From: Pseudomonas sp. BMS12
Lineage (GTDB): Bacteria > Pseudomonadota > Gammaproteobacteria > Pseudomonadales > Pseudomonadaceae
Length of the DNA stretch: 64,000 bases
Assembly: GCF_001592875.1 (NCBI RefSeq)
Contig: NZ_LSOF01000010.1
Coordinates: 43,482-107,481, forward strand
Direction: 5' to 3'
Part shown: one piece after another, positions 8,420 to 18,531 of the stretch
How the letters are laid out: the number at the start of each line of letters is the position of its first letter
Position numbering within the stretch: position 1 is the first letter of the stretch
Notes under the pieces: model-generated
Database searches by the model: none
Seen by the model: the letters and a program-made list of their open reading frames with translations, nothing else
Told to the model about the DNA's origin: nothing
Translations under genes and position numbers: made by a program

Positions 8420-8842
8420 TCATTGCTCGGCCATGCGCGAGCGCAGCTGCTCTTCCTGCTCACGCAATTCGGGGGTGAATTCGGCGCCGAAGTCCTCGGC
8501 CGAGAAAACCTGGCGAATCTCGATTTCCGAATCACCGGGCATCGGGTTAGGGCAACGCTTGACCCACTCGATGCACTCGGCCAGCGAGGCCACTTCCCAC
8601 AGCCAGAAGCCAGCGACCAGCTCCTTGGTCTCGGCGAAGGGCCCGTCGATCACGCTGCGCTCGGCACCGGAGAAGCGCACACGGGCGCCCTTGCTACTCG
8701 GATGCAGCCCCTCGCCAGCCTGCATGACGCCGGCCGCCACCAACTCCTCATTGAACTGGCCCATCGCCGTGAGCAGTTCCTGGCTGGGCATCACGCCATT
8801 TTCCGAGTCTTGGGTCGCCTTGATCATTACCATGAATCGCAT
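8420..8842 (-). CDS. YCII-related / DGPF domain protein
   Basis: A 140-residue protein with the diagnostic V(I)DGPF(A)ETKE motif around residue 65 and the opening MRFMVMIKATQDSE, both typical of the YCII-like/DGPF family. These small dimeric alpha-beta barrel proteins are found in regulatory or oxidative contexts and often next to ECF sigma factors, but no sigma-factor gene is present here. The C-terminal segment (EFTPELREQEEQLRSRMAEQ) is predicted helical. Cotranscription with the downstream VOC gene is likely from the 10-base gap. Function unknown. Confidence 0.82.
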   Translation of the reverse strand: MRFMVMIKATQDSENGVMPSQELLTAMGQFNEELVAAGVMQAGEGLHPSSKGARVRFSGAERSVIDGPFAETKELVAGFWLWEVASLAECIEWVKRCPNPMPGDSEIEIRQVFSAEDFGAEFTPELREQEEQLRSRMAEQ

Positions 8843-8935
8843 CGTCTTCTCCCTGTGCTGACGCCACCACCGCGGTGGCTCTCATTCATTGGTCGAACGA
8901 GATTCACATAGATCGACAGGCCGCAGAAAAATTTT

Positions 8936-9646
8936 TCAGGGGCAGTAATGAATCTGCAGTGGCGCTCGCAAAAAGGCGCGAATTGGCAGGTCCAGACCAT
9001 CCTCGGCCAGGGCCCGCTTCAGGGTTTCCAGCTTGCTCTGGCCCTGGATCGCCAGCATGGGCAGACGGGCGCCGGCCAGTACCCGCCGGGTCAGGCTCAG
9101 GCGCTGCCGCGGCTCAACCGGTGCCTGCATCGCCAGCACCCGGCGCGGGCAGTCCTCGTGCAAGGCCTCGGCCAGATGGGGGCTACCCGGAAACAGCGAC
9201 GCCGTGTGGCCATCCTCGCCCATGCCCAGCACCAGCACATCGATCAGCGGTAATCCGGCCAGCGCCTGTTCGGCCCGCTCGGCAGCACGCTCGACATCAG
9301 CGGCAGGGTGATACAGACCGAGCATGCGCGCAGACGCTGCGTTCGCCTGCAGCAGATGCCGGCGCACCAGCGCCTCGTTGCTGTCGGGGTGATCCTGGGG
9401 CACCCAGCGCTCGTCGGCCAGGCTCACGCTGACCTTGCTCCAATCCAGCGTCTGACGCGCCAGGCACTCGAAAAACGCCATCGGACTGCGCCCGCCGGAC
9501 ACCACCAGCAGCGCCTCGCCGCGCACCTCGATCGCCTGCCGCAAGGCTTCAGCCACCTGCAGCGCCATCGCCTCGGCCTGGGCGCCCGCATCTGCATGCT
9601 GATGCGCGAGCACACCTGGCGGTAACGCCAGCTCGGCCAGGTTCAC
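8936..9646 (-). CDS. pgl: 6-phosphogluconolactonase
   Basis: The 236-residue protein contains the DevB-type motifs [13 protein letters not shown] (residues about 43-55), SLADERWVP and [17 protein letters not shown]. It hydrolyses 6-phosphogluconolactone to 6-phosphogluconate, the substrate of the Edd enzyme encoded upstream. I start it at a GTG (9646) because this GTGA overlaps the edd stop by four bases and because the protein then aligns with the P. aeruginosa Pgl N-terminus ([11 protein letters not shown]). The first residues would be Met-Asn-Leu-Ala. The edd-pgl coupling differs from the zwf-pgl-eda order I know from P. aeruginosa and P. putida; zwf and eda are not in this window. Confidence 0.9.
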   Translation of the reverse strand: MNLAELALPPGVLAHQHADAGAQAEAMALQVAEALRQAIEVRGEALLVVSGGRSPMAFFECLARQTLDWSKVSVSLADERWVPQDHPDSNEALVRRHLLQANAASARMLGLYHPAADVERAAERAEQALAGLPLIDVLVLGMGEDGHTASLFPGSPHLAEALHEDCPRRVLAMQAPVEPRQRLSLTRRVLAGARLPMLAIQGQSKLETLKRALAEDGLDLPIRAFLRAPLQIHYCP

Positions 9647-11466
9647 CGCAGGCTTTCCAGGCTGGCGGTAAAGGCACTGGCGCCCTGCTCCGCCGGACTG
9701 AAACTGGCACGCATGAAGGCGAACAGTTCGCGGCCGCAACCGACTTCCGGCGCGGGCACGGGCGCCAGCTCGCGGGCTTCCCACTCGTCAGCGCCCACCA
9801 GCACGCGCAGTTCACCGCTGCGGCCGTCGACACGAATCACATCGCCATCGCGCACCCGCGCCAGCGCCCCGCCGTCGAACGCCTCGGGACAGACGTGGAT
9901 AGCCGCGGGAATCTTGCCCGAGGCGCCGGACATGCGCCCGTCGGTGACCAGGGCTACCTTGAAGCCGCGATCCTGCAGCACACCGAGGAAAGGGGTGAGC
10001 TTGTGTAGCTCGGGCATGCCGTTGCAGCGCGGCCCCTGGAAGCGCAGCACGGCGACGAAGTCGCGCTCCAGCTCACCCGCCTGGAAGGCATCGGCCAGCG
10101 CCTGCTGGTCGTGAAACACCCGCGCCGGCGCCTCGACCACCTGATGCTCGGGTGCCACGGCGGACAGTTTCATCACCGCCCGCCCGAGATTGCCCTGCAT
10201 CAGACGCAGACCGCCTTCCGGCGAGAACGGCCGCGCCACCGGGCGCAGGATAGTGTCGTCGAGGCTGACGCTCGGCCCCTGACGCCAGACCAGGCGCTCG
10301 CCGTCGAGAAAGGGCTCCTCGGTGTAATGGTGCAGGCCGCGTCCGGCCACGGTGTTGACGTCTTCGTGCAGCAGGCCGGCGTCGAGCAGTTCGCGCACCA
10401 GCAGGGCCACGCCACCGGCGGCGTGGAACTGGTTGATGTCGGCCTTGCCGCTGGGATAGACGTGGGCCAGGGTCGGCACCACTTCGGAGAGCTCGGCCAT
10501 GTCCTGCCAGGTCAGCTGGATGCCGGCGGCGCGGGCAATCGCCGGCAGGTGCAGGGTGTGGTTGGTCGAGCCGCCACTGGCATGCAGGGCCACCACCGCG
10601 TTGATCAGACAGCGCTCGTCGACGATCTGCCCGAGCGGCAGGTACTGGCCGCCCTGCTGGGTCAAACGCGTTACCTGCTGCGCGGCGGCGCGGGTCAGCG
10701 CCTCGCGCAGCGGCGTGCCGGGGTTGACGAAGGAGGCGCCGGGCAGGTGCAGGCCCATGATTTCCATGAGCATCTGGTTGGTATTGGCCGTGCCGTAGAA
10801 GGTGCAGGTGCCGGGGCCGTGGTAGGCCTTCATCTCCGACTCCAGCAGCTCGTCGCGGCTGGCCTTGCCCTCGGCATAGCGCTCGCGCACCGCGGCCTTG
10901 TCCTTGTTCGACAGGCCGCTGGTCATCGGCCCCGCCGGCACGAACAGCATCGGCAGATGGCCGAAGCGCAGTGCCCCTATCATCAGGCCGGGCACGATCT
11001 TGTCGCACACCCCCAGGCACAGCGCGGCATCGAACATGTTGTGCGACAGCGCCACAGCCGTGCTCATGGCGATGGTCTCGCGGCTGGCAATGCCCAGCTC
11101 CATGCCTGGCTCGCCCTGGGTTACGCCATCGCACATTGCCGGTACCCCGCCGGCCACCTGGCCCACCGAGCCGACCTCGTGCAGCGCCTGCTTGAGCAGT
11201 TGCGGGAAATGCTCATAGGGCTGGTGCGCCGAAAGCATGTCGTTGTAGGCGGTGACGATGGCCACGTTGGCCGCATCCGGCAGACGCAGGGTCTGCTTGT
11301 CCGTCGCGCTGCAACCGGCCACGCCGTGGGCGAAGTTGGCACACTGCAGCCTGCCGCGCTGCGGGCCCTGGGCGGCGGCTGTGGCGATCAGCGCCAGGTA
11401 GTGCTGGCGGGTGGCGCGACTGCGTTCGATCAGGCGTTCGGTGACTTGCAGAACACGGGGATGCAT
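9643..11466 (-). CDS. edd: 6-phosphogluconate dehydratase
   Basis: A full-length 607-residue IlvD/Edd-family [4Fe-4S] dehydratase converting 6-phosphogluconate to 2-keto-3-deoxy-6-phosphogluconate in the Entner-Doudoroff pathway. Family motifs include [43 protein letters not shown] and near the C-terminus [18 protein letters not shown]. Cluster cysteines lie in the first two motifs plus the N-terminal [13 protein letters not shown]. The gene overlaps pgl by four bases. The 110-base upstream region, shared with the divergent membrane hydrolase gene, shows no clear TTGT-N7/8-ACAA (HexR-type) operator. Confidence 0.96.
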   Translation of the reverse strand: MHPRVLQVTERLIERSRATRQHYLALIATAAAQGPQRGRLQCANFAHGVAGCSATDKQTLRLPDAANVAIVTAYNDMLSAHQPYEHFPQLLKQALHEVGSVGQVAGGVPAMCDGVTQGEPGMELGIASRETIAMSTAVALSHNMFDAALCLGVCDKIVPGLMIGALRFGHLPMLFVPAGPMTSGLSNKDKAAVRERYAEGKASRDELLESEMKAYHGPGTCTFYGTANTNQMLMEIMGLHLPGASFVNPGTPLREALTRAAAQQVTRLTQQGGQYLPLGQIVDERCLINAVVALHASGGSTNHTLHLPAIARAAGIQLTWQDMAELSEVVPTLAHVYPSGKADINQFHAAGGVALLVRELLDAGLLHEDVNTVAGRGLHHYTEEPFLDGERLVWRQGPSVSLDDTILRPVARPFSPEGGLRLMQGNLGRAVMKLSAVAPEHQVVEAPARVFHDQQALADAFQAGELERDFVAVLRFQGPRCNGMPELHKLTPFLGVLQDRGFKVALVTDGRMSGASGKIPAAIHVCPEAFDGGALARVRDGDVIRVDGRSGELRVLVGADEWEARELAPVPAPEVGCGRELFAFMRASFSPAEQGASAFTASLESLR

Positions 11467-11601
11467 GGGGCGGACTCCAGGTTTGCCATGCCGACACTTT
11501 AACCCCGCAGGCGCCTGAAATCTTTCGTCGGAAAATCCCGGCTGCCAGCGGGCGCTCTCGGCGCTAAGTTAGCGGCCTTGGATCTTCTCGCGAGAAACGC
11601 A

Positions 11602-12645
11602 ATGGACTCGATCACCCAGGCCGTCCTCGGGGCCAACATCCAGGGCGCCCTGCTCGGCCGCTGGCAAGGCCGCCGCGCCCTGCTCTACGGCGCCATACTC
11701 GGCACCCTGCCCGATCTCGACGTGATCATCGACTACGGCGACGCCGTGGCCGACATGACCTACCACCGCGGCTTCAGCCACTCGCTGTTCGTACTCAGCG
11801 CCCTGGCCGTGCTGATCACCTTGCTGGCCCGCCGACTCAGGCCCAACCCCGCCTATTCCACACGGCGATTGTTCTTCGCCGTGTGGCTGGCACTGATCAC
11901 CCATCCCCTGCTGGACGCCTTCACCAGCTACGGCACCCAGTTGCTCTGGCCGCTGCAGATGCCGCCCATCGCCTGGTCCTCGGTGTTCATCATCGACCCG
12001 CTGTACACCGTGCCGCTGCTGGTCGCCGTCATCGTCGGCCTGATTCGTGGCCTGCGCGAACGGCCGCAGTGGCTGGCGATCTCAGCGCTGTGCCTGTCCA
12101 GCCTGTACCTGGCCAGCACCCTGGCCGGCAAGTGGATGGCCGAGCAACGGGTCGAGGAGCAGCTGGCGCGCCAAGGCATCCAGGCCGAGCGTCTGTTCAG
12201 CACACCGACGCCCTTCAACAGCCTGCTGTGGCGGGTGATCGTGATCGACGGCGAGGACTACCACGAGGCCCTGGTCGGCTGGCTCGACGATACGCCGCCA
12301 CGCCTGGAGCGCATTCCCCGTGGCACCCATCTCGCCGCAGCACTGGCCAACTCGCCCGGCTACGCCCGGCTGAGCTGGTTCACCGACGGCGTGCTGCGCT
12401 TCGACCGCATCGGCGACCAGTTGATCGTCACCGACCTGCGCCTGGGCATGACCGGCTACCACCCCTTCCGCTTCGTCTTCGCCGACTGGCGCGACGGCGC
12501 CTGGCAGCCACGCCCCTGGGTGGACCGCCTGCCCTTCAACCGCGGCGAGCCGGCGCAGTTGCTGACGCTGTGGCAACGCATCTGGGACGAGCGCGAACCG
12601 ATCCAGTTGCTCACCTGGGCCAACGCCCTGCAGAAAAAACCCTGA
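11602..12645 (+). CDS. Membrane-bound metal-dependent hydrolase, YdjM/YbcI-like
   Basis: A 347-residue protein opening MDSITQAVLGANIQGALLG, which is the characteristic start of the DUF457/YdjM-type inner-membrane hydrolases, so I use ATG 11602. Conserved acidic/His positions include GTLPDLDVIIDYGD and YHRGFSHSLFVL (residues about 35-65), then the second membrane pair around ITHPLLDAFTSYGTQLLWP. Four to five hydrophobic segments occupy residues 60-190; the rest is a soluble domain. The family is predicted to be a metallohydrolase and some members are in the LexA regulon; the substrate is not known. Divergent from edd. Confidence 0.83.
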   Translation: MDSITQAVLGANIQGALLGRWQGRRALLYGAILGTLPDLDVIIDYGDAVADMTYHRGFSHSLFVLSALAVLITLLARRLRPNPAYSTRRLFFAVWLALITHPLLDAFTSYGTQLLWPLQMPPIAWSSVFIIDPLYTVPLLVAVIVGLIRGLRERPQWLAISALCLSSLYLASTLAGKWMAEQRVEEQLARQGIQAERLFSTPTPFNSLLWRVIVIDGEDYHEALVGWLDDTPPRLERIPRGTHLAAALANSPGYARLSWFTDGVLRFDRIGDQLIVTDLRLGMTGYHPFRFVFADWRDGAWQPRPWVDRLPFNRGEPAQLLTLWQRIWDEREPIQLLTWANALQKKP

Positions 12646-12696
12646 GCTCGCGACTGGACTAGGCTTGACGAAAAACCGCCAGCCGGAGAGTCCAGC

Positions 12697-14304
12697 ATGA
12701 AAATCCGTCAGAAAATGATCGCCTGCGGGGCGATCAGCGTATTCGCCGCGGCCCTGCTCGGCGGTATCGGCTTTTGGGGGCAGATGCGCCTGGCGGCGGC
12801 GCTGGCCGAAAACGAGCTGAGCGTCAGCGCCCTGCGCAATCACCTGGAGGGCGACATGATGCACGATGCCCTGCGCGCCGACGTGCTGGCCGCCTTCTAC
12901 ATTCCCCAGGGCGACACCAGCGCTGCCGAACAGGTGCGTGCCGACCTGACGGAACACAGCCAGTGGTTCCAGCGTACCCTGCAGGCTAATGCCCAGTTGC
13001 CCTTGAGCGCCGACATCCGCCAGGCCATCGCCCAGTCACAGCCGGCGCTGGCCGACTATATCGGCCAGGCCAGCCGCATCGTCGACCTGGCCCTGGCCGA
13101 CCCGCAGAGCGCACGCGAGCAGATGGCAGCCTTCGACAGCAGCTTCGGCGAGCTGGAGGAGAAGAACGAGGCCCTCAGCGAGCTGATCGAACAGCACGCC
13201 GCGCAGACTCGCAGCGAAAGCGAAGCGGCGGTCACCCAGGCCGCCTGGCTGCTGGTCGGCGGCATCGTGCTGGTGTGCCTGCTGCTGTGCCTGCTCACCG
13301 GCCACCTGATGAAGGCCGTGCTGCGCCCGCTGGCCAAGACCATCGCGGCAGCCCGCGCCATCGCCCAGGGCAACCTGCGCAGCACCATCCAGGTCGACAG
13401 CAATGACGAAGCCGGGCAACTGCAACAGGCCCTGGCCGACATGCAGGGCAACCTGCGGCAGATGATCGAAAGTATCCGCAACCAGGGCGAACAACTGCAG
13501 GAAACCGCGCAGAGCCTGAACAGTGCCTCGCAGAGCATCGTGCACAGCTCGCGCGAGGAGTCCGACAGCGCCACCAGTATGGCCGCGGCCATGGAGCAGA
13601 TGATCCACAACATCGCCCAGATCGCCGACCACGCGCGCAATGCCCAGGGCATTTCCTCGCAGTCCGAACAGCTGGCCAGCGACGGCGGCCAGGTGATTCT
13701 CGGCGTGGTCGAGGGCATGAGCCGCATCGCCGAGGCGGTCAACCAGTCCTCCAGCACCATCACCGCCCTGGGTGAGTCCTCGGAGGAGATCCACTCGATC
13801 ATCCAGGTGATCAACAGCATCGCCGAACAGACCAACCTGCTCGCGCTCAACGCCGCCATCGAGGCCGCTCGCGCTGGCGAAGCCGGACGCGGCTTCGCGG
13901 TGGTCGCCGACGAAGTGCGCAACCTGGCCGCGCGCACCGCGCAGTCGACCCAGGAAATCACCAGCATGATCGAACGCATCAAGGCCAGCACCGAACAGGC
14001 GGTCAGCAGCATGCAGACCGGCGTGCAGCGGGTGAGCGACGGCGTCAGCCTGGCGCGCCAGGCCGGCGACTCCATCGGCGAGATTCGCGGCGGCGCGCAC
14101 CGCGCGGCCGAAGTGGTAGAGGAGATTTCCTACACCATCGGCGAGCAGAGCAAGGCCAGCAACGAAGTGGCCCAGCGCGTCGAGCAGATCGCCCGCATGT
14201 CGCAGCAGAACAGCCACACCGTGGACGAACTGGCCAACGCCGCGCAGCGCCTGGATCAGGTCGCGCGCAGCATGCAAAGCTCGGTGCTGCAGTTCCAGAC
14301 CTGA
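12697..14304 (+). CDS. Methyl-accepting chemotaxis protein
   Basis: A 535-residue chemoreceptor. TM1 lies near residues 8-28, a periplasmic helical domain of about 150 residues follows, TM2 is near 182-205 ([17 protein letters not shown]), then a HAMP domain and a cytoplasmic signalling hairpin with [19 protein letters not shown] and [15 protein letters not shown]. It should form a trimer of dimers with CheA and CheW and control the flagellar motor or another Che-like output. The ligand cannot be predicted from the sequence; the periplasmic part looks like a four-helix bundle. There is no CheR-binding pentapeptide at the C-terminus. GGAGAG upstream serves as the ribosome-binding site. Confidence 0.93.
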   Translation: MKIRQKMIACGAISVFAAALLGGIGFWGQMRLAAALAENELSVSALRNHLEGDMMHDALRADVLAAFYIPQGDTSAAEQVRADLTEHSQWFQRTLQANAQLPLSADIRQAIAQSQPALADYIGQASRIVDLALADPQSAREQMAAFDSSFGELEEKNEALSELIEQHAAQTRSESEAAVTQAAWLLVGGIVLVCLLLCLLTGHLMKAVLRPLAKTIAAARAIAQGNLRSTIQVDSNDEAGQLQQALADMQGNLRQMIESIRNQGEQLQETAQSLNSASQSIVHSSREESDSATSMAAAMEQMIHNIAQIADHARNAQGISSQSEQLASDGGQVILGVVEGMSRIAEAVNQSSSTITALGESSEEIHSIIQVINSIAEQTNLLALNAAIEAARAGEAGRGFAVVADEVRNLAARTAQSTQEITSMIERIKASTEQAVSSMQTGVQRVSDGVSLARQAGDSIGEIRGGAHRAAEVVEEISYTIGEQSKASNEVAQRVEQIARMSQQNSHTVDELANAAQRLDQVARSMQSSVLQFQT

Positions 14305-14331
14305 GCCACCTGACAAAACGCCCTAGGCTCT

Positions 14332-14402
14332 GTGGGAGTGGCTGGGCGGCAATCCGCTTTAGCCGCGATTGAGGCTGCTGGATTGCCGGACAGGGCGCCC
14401 AC
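14332..14402. repeat. Degenerate REP pair
   Basis: Begins GTGGGAGTGGCTGGGCGG, contains TTTAGCCGCGAT and ends GGGCGCCCAC. Recognisable as the same family as the other pairs in the window but with the stems eroded. Confidence 0.6.
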
Positions 14403-14407
14403 AAAAC

Positions 14408-14437
14408 AAAAAAGCCCCGGCTAGACCGGGGCTTTTT
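14408..14437. terminator. Bidirectional Rho-independent terminator
   Basis: AAAAAAGCCCCGG-CTAGA-CCGGGGCTTTTT forms a GC-rich stem flanked by A and T runs, placed between the convergent chemoreceptor and permease genes, so it can end both transcripts. Confidence 0.92.
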
Positions 14438-14450
14438 CATACCAGCAGGC

Positions 14451-15851
14451 TCAGGCCTGGGCGACGGCCTTGCGCTCGGCCATCAGCTTCAGGCGATAGC
14501 AGCCCCAGAGCAGCGCAATCCAGAACGGGATGGCGTACACCGACACCTGAATGCCGGGAATGAACAGCATCACGCCGAGGATGAAGACCACGAAGGACAG
14601 GCACAGGTAGTTGCCGAAGGGGAACCAGAAGGCCTTGAAGCTCGGCTGCACACCCTTGGCGAGCATGGCCTTGCGGAACTTCAGGTGGGAGAAGCTGATC
14701 ATCGCCCAATTGATCACCAGGGACGCCACCACCAGCGACATCAGCAGCTCCAGCGCGCTGTGCGGGGCCAGATAGTTGACCAGCACGCAGAGCAGGGTCA
14801 CCGCCGCCGACAGCGCGATGGCCAGCACCGGCACGCCGCGCTCGTTGACCTTCATCAGCGCCTTCGGTGCATCGCCCTGCTCGGCCAGGCCGTAGAGCAT
14901 GCGGCTGTTGCAGTACACGCCGCTGTTGTAGACCGACAGCGCCGCGGTGAGCACCACGAAGTTGAGGATATGCGCGGCGGTACCCTCGCCGATCAGCGAG
15001 AAGATCTGCACGAAGGGGCTGCTGCCATAAGCATCGCCACCGGCATTGAGGGTCTGCACCAGGCTGTCCCAGGGATAGAGCGAGAGCAGGATGGTCAGCG
15101 CGCCGATATAGAAGATCAGGATGCGCCAGACCACCTGATTGATCGCCTTGGGGATCACCGTCTTCGGCTGATCGGCCTCGGCGGCGGTGATGCCCACCAG
15201 CTCCAGGCCACCGAAGCTGAACATGATGATGGCCATCATCATCACCAGCCCGGACACCCCGTTGGGGAAGAAGCCGCCGTGGCTCCACAGGTTGCTGACG
15301 CTGGCCTGCTCACCGCCGGCACCGCTGATCAGCAGATAGCCGCCGAGGACGATCATGCCGATGATGGCCACCACCTTGATGATGGCGAACCAGAACTCGG
15401 TCTCGCCGAAAGCCTTCACGTTGACCAGGTTGATCAGGTTGATCAGCACGAAGAAAGCCGCCGCCGTGGCCCAGGTGGGGATCTCCGGCCACCAGTACTG
15501 CACGTACTTGCCCACGGCCGTCAGCTCGGCCATGCCCACCAGTACATAGAGCACCCAGTAGTTCCAGCCGGACAGGAAGCCGGCGAACGGCCCCCAGTAG
15601 CCATGGGCGAAGTGGCTGAAGGAGCCGGCAACCGGCTCCTCGACGATCATCTCGCCGAGCTGGCGCATGATCAGGAAGGCGATGAAGCCGCCGATGGCGT
15701 AGCCCAGGATCATCGACGGACCGGCGCTCTGCATCACCCCGGCAGAGCCGAGGAACAGGCCGGTGCCGATGGCACCACCGAGGGCGATCAGCTGGATATG
15801 ACGGTTCTTGAGGCCGCGCTTGAGCGGGCCGGTGTGCAAGTGTTCGGACAT
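14451..15851 (-). CDS. APC-family aromatic amino acid permease, AroP/PheP-like
   Basis: A 466-residue, 12-TM amino acid permease. The N-terminus RGLKNRHIQLIALGGAIGTG is the AAT-subfamily signature, and LGEMIVEEPVAGSFSHFA and FGGLELVGITAAEA are conserved in AroP, PheP and relatives. It is expected to take up aromatic (or closely related) amino acids by proton symport across the inner membrane. I start at MSEHLHTG because GGAG lies at a good distance and the family begins there; an upstream ATG would add 12 residues. Its location near an arylpyruvate oxidoreductase and the homogentisate genes supports an aromatic substrate, but proline or GABA-type substrates are not excluded. Confidence 0.88.
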   Translation of the reverse strand: MSEHLHTGPLKRGLKNRHIQLIALGGAIGTGLFLGSAGVMQSAGPSMILGYAIGGFIAFLIMRQLGEMIVEEPVAGSFSHFAHGYWGPFAGFLSGWNYWVLYVLVGMAELTAVGKYVQYWWPEIPTWATAAAFFVLINLINLVNVKAFGETEFWFAIIKVVAIIGMIVLGGYLLISGAGGEQASVSNLWSHGGFFPNGVSGLVMMMAIIMFSFGGLELVGITAAEADQPKTVIPKAINQVVWRILIFYIGALTILLSLYPWDSLVQTLNAGGDAYGSSPFVQIFSLIGEGTAAHILNFVVLTAALSVYNSGVYCNSRMLYGLAEQGDAPKALMKVNERGVPVLAIALSAAVTLLCVLVNYLAPHSALELLMSLVVASLVINWAMISFSHLKFRKAMLAKGVQPSFKAFWFPFGNYLCLSFVVFILGVMLFIPGIQVSVYAIPFWIALLWGCYRLKLMAERKAVAQA

Positions 15852-16214
15852 CAGCGGGCGCTCCGGGTCGAACGCGGGGCGAGGCAAGTGCGAGGCATGG
15901 GTTCACCTGTCTGTCGGAAAATCCACCGGACTCGTGGTCCGGCGGCATCGTCTGGGCCTGTCGGCCGCGGCTCGCCTGGCGACGAGCGCCGCGCAGTATA
16001 CCCGAGCCACCCGGCCGAGGGCTTGGCGGAAAACCGCCACAAGCAGACCTTACATCGGCAAAAACCCGCCGATGGAGAGGCGTGCCTGGCACCGGCGCCC
16101 GACCCGCCGCTGTCTAGAATCTGTGCATGAGCCACGCGGCGCGACATGGCACAGCGGTTGCCTACTAGCTCGGCTGGCCCATGTGCGGCAAAAACAATAA
16201 TTGGAGTTTCCTGC
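15852..16214. promoter_or_regulatory. Divergent intergenic region between permease and chemoreceptor
   Basis: These 363 bases hold no convincing gene. On the permease side is a hairpin CCGGAC-TCGTG-GTCCGG (15926-15942), probably in its leader. Near 16054-16073 an inverted repeat ATCGGC-N8-GCCGAT is visible; its right half resembles the GCCGATAA core of FliA promoters that often serve chemotaxis genes, but a matching -35 is not clear. GGAG at 16203 is the chemoreceptor ribosome-binding site. No TyrR/PhhR-type TGTAAA-N6-TTTACA box is seen. Confidence 0.4.
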
Positions 16215-18158
16215 ATGTCTAACGCTGCCTTCCGCCTGTTCGCCAACCTGGGCGTGGGCAAGAAGCTGCTTTGCGGCTTCGGCCTGGTCCTGCTGCTGAC
16301 ACTGGCCATGACCCTCAGCGGCTTTCTCGCCCTTCGCGCTGTGCTGCAGGGCCATGAAAGGGTCGGCCAGCTTAGCGCCATCAACCAGGAAATCCTCCAG
16401 GCCCGCAGCCTGGAAAGCGCCTTCGCCCTGGCTCCGAGCGCCGACAACGCCAGCCCTGTGCGCGACAGCCTGGGCCGCGTGCAGAGCCTGCTGGGGAAAT
16501 TGCAGCAGAACAGCGACAGCGGCGCCGACATGGTCGCGGCGGTGAACGACTACAGCAGCCGGTTCGAGCGCTATGTCGAGTTGCAGAACACCGCCCGCCA
16601 GGCCCGCGAGGACATGCGCAGCGCCGCCGGCGAGGCCCGCGACCAGTTCGAGACCATCGAGCTGGACATGTACGACGCCGTGCGCGAACTGCGCCTGCAG
16701 GGCGACCGTCTGCGCGGCAGCGACCCGCTGACCCTGGCGGAAACCGCCTCCGGCCTGAGCAAACGCATGCTCGACCTGCGCACCCATGAAAGCCTGTTTA
16801 TCATCGACGGCTCGACTGAGGCCCTGGAAGAATGGACCTACGTCAGCGACGAGCTGCAGAACGTCGCCCGCAGCCTGATGGTGTGGCTGGACGACGAACA
16901 GAAGGCCACCATCGAGACTGCCCTGCAGGCGCTGACCACCTACCAGCAAGCCTTCGCCAAGTACCGCGAGATCCACGAACAGAACCTCGCCACCCGGCAA
17001 CAGATGATCGAACGGGCCAACGCCGTCCTGGACCTGGCCGAAGCCGCGCAGAACGAGGCCGAACAGGCCATGAGCGCCGGCAGCAATCGCGCCCTTTTGA
17101 TGCTCGGCGTCATGGGCCTGGCTGCCGTGGTGATCGGCCTGGGTGCGGCGCTGCTGATTTCCCGCTCCATCGTCGCGCCGCTGCGCCAGACCGTGGCCAT
17201 CGCCCAGCGCATCGCCGAGGGCGACCTCAGCCAGGACCTGCCGCCACAACAGCGCAGCGACGAGCTTGGCCAGTTGCTCAACGCCATGCAGAGCATGACC
17301 CACAGCCTGCGCGACCTGGTCGGGCGCATCGGCGCCGGAGTCGGCCAGATCGCCGCAGCCGCCGAGGAACTCTCGGCGATCACCGCGCAGACCAGCGATG
17401 GTGTGCAGACGCAGAAGCTGGAGACCGAACAGACCGCCACCGCCATGCATCAGATGACCGCCACCGTGCAAGAGGTGGCGCAGAACGCCGAGCAGGCTTC
17501 CCTGGCCGCCCGCGACGCCGATCAGGAAGCCCAGCAGGGCAACCGTTTGGTGCAGCAGGCAGTGGAGCAGATCGGCAGCCTGGCCAGCGAGGTGGAGCAG
17601 TCGGCCGAGGCGATTCAGGCGCTCAATACCGAGAGCTCACGCATCGGCGGCGTGCTGGAGGTGATCCGCAATGTCGCCGAACAGACCAACCTCTTGGCCC
17701 TCAACGCCGCCATCGAGGCCGCCCGCGCCGGCGAGCAGGGCCGTGGCTTCGCCGTAGTCGCCGACGAGGTACGCGCCCTGGCCAAGCGTGCCCAGGACTC
17801 GACCGAGGAAATCGAAAAACTGATCGCCGGCCTGCAGCACATGGCCCGCGCGGCCGTGGAGCAGATGGAAAGCAGCCGCGACCTGACCCAGCGTACCGTC
17901 AGCCTGGCGGGCGAAGCCGGCAGCGCGCTGAGCAGCATCACCCAGGCGGTCAGCACCATCGAACAGATGAACCAGCAGATCGCCGCGGCCGCCGAACAGC
18001 AGAGCGCGGTGGCCGAGTCGATCAACGAAAGCATCACCCGGGTACGCGATATCGGCGAACAGAGCGCCAGCGCCAGCCAACAGACCGCGGCCTCCAGCGC
18101 CGAACTGGCGCGCCTCGGCAGCGAGCTGCAAGGGTTGGTCGGGCGTTTCCGTACCTGA
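16215..18158 (+). CDS. Methyl-accepting chemotaxis protein with long helical (HBM-like) sensor domain
   Basis: A 647-residue chemoreceptor. TM1 is near residues 17-38; the periplasmic region (about 40-290) is long, almost entirely helical and contains [13 protein letters not shown], fitting the helical bimodular (HBM) class typified by McpS of P. putida; TM2 is near 296-318 ([20 protein letters not shown]). HAMP and a signalling hairpin with [20 protein letters not shown] follow. HBM receptors bind organic acids, benzoate-like compounds or polyamines. ATG 16215 is chosen because GGAG precedes it and the membrane anchor starts shortly after. The position beside an aromatic amino acid permease hints at an amino-acid-derived ligand (inference). 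Confidence 0.92.
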   Translation: MSNAAFRLFANLGVGKKLLCGFGLVLLLTLAMTLSGFLALRAVLQGHERVGQLSAINQEILQARSLESAFALAPSADNASPVRDSLGRVQSLLGKLQQNSDSGADMVAAVNDYSSRFERYVELQNTARQAREDMRSAAGEARDQFETIELDMYDAVRELRLQGDRLRGSDPLTLAETASGLSKRMLDLRTHESLFIIDGSTEALEEWTYVSDELQNVARSLMVWLDDEQKATIETALQALTTYQQAFAKYREIHEQNLATRQQMIERANAVLDLAEAAQNEAEQAMSAGSNRALLMLGVMGLAAVVIGLGAALLISRSIVAPLRQTVAIAQRIAEGDLSQDLPPQQRSDELGQLLNAMQSMTHSLRDLVGRIGAGVGQIAAAAEELSAITAQTSDGVQTQKLETEQTATAMHQMTATVQEVAQNAEQASLAARDADQEAQQGNRLVQQAVEQIGSLASEVEQSAEAIQALNTESSRIGGVLEVIRNVAEQTNLLALNAAIEAARAGEQGRGFAVVADEVRALAKRAQDSTEEIEKLIAGLQHMARAAVEQMESSRDLTQRTVSLAGEAGSALSSITQAVSTIEQMNQQIAAAAEQQSAVAESINESITRVRDIGEQSASASQQTAASSAELARLGSELQGLVGRFRT

Positions 18159-18188
18159 CGCCCGGCGCCAACAGACGCCAGGGCACTG

Positions 18189-18365
18189 TAAGAGCGAGCT
18201 CTGCTCGCGATGCTTTTGCGGCGCCCCGTTCGCGAGCAAAGCTCGCTCCTATGAAGAGCCGACGATCGATGGAGCGCTTTTGTGGGAGCGGCTTCAGCCG
18301 CGATGTAGGCAACACCTCAGCTGCCCCCATCGCGGCTAAAGCGGAGTGCCGCCCAACCGCTCCCA
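18189..18365. repeat. Two REP inverted pairs of different sequence type
   Basis: The first pair (18189-18251) has the stem AGCGAGCTCTGCTCGCGAT and inverted mate CGCGAGCAAAGCTCGCTCC. The second (18282-18365) is the GTGGGAGCGGCTTCAGCCGC type with a slightly elongated right half (GGCTAAAGCGGAGTGCC...CCGCTCCCAC). Together with the next repeat they fill the 373-base gap between the chemoreceptor and the sodium transporter genes. Confidence 0.85.
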
Positions 18366-18396
18366 CGAGGATCAAGAGCCGGGCCTGTAGCCGCTG

Positions 18397-18494
18397 TTGG
18401 GCTTCGGCCGAGTGGCCTCAACCCAACCTACAGGTTTGTCAGACCCGCCGACTGGCGCAGTTCGTAGGTTGGGCTGAACACCGCCAAGCCCAAC
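18397..18494. repeat. Pair of GTAGGTTGGG palindromes
   Basis: TTGGG...CCCAACCTAC (18397-18431) is followed by GTAGGTTGGG...CCCAAC (18464-18494) in opposite orientation. A related element appears at 40632-40669. I recall similar GTAGGTTGGG sequences as dispersed repeats in pseudomonads. No gene is seen here. Confidence 0.65.
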
Positions 18495-18531
18495 AGCCGG
18501 CAAACACGGTGCACAGCCCTGCAAACTCCAA

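Noticed and set aside
10111..11502. Plus-strand open frame of 463 codons opposite edd
   Set aside because: Antisense shadow of a complete, motif-rich Edd gene.
11467..11601. Search for a HexR operator before edd
   Set aside because: No TTGT-N7/8-ACAA pair was found in the divergent gap.
14685..16130. Plus-strand open frame of about 480 codons opposite the amino acid permease
   Set aside because: It is a shadow of the permease (His, Asp, Gln-rich product). It has no ribosome-binding site, and the permease's membrane helices are all in frame on the minus strand.
15852..16214. Possible FliA promoter for the chemoreceptor
   Set aside because: Only a partial GCCGAT core was seen, and no convincing TAAA-type -35 at the right distance.
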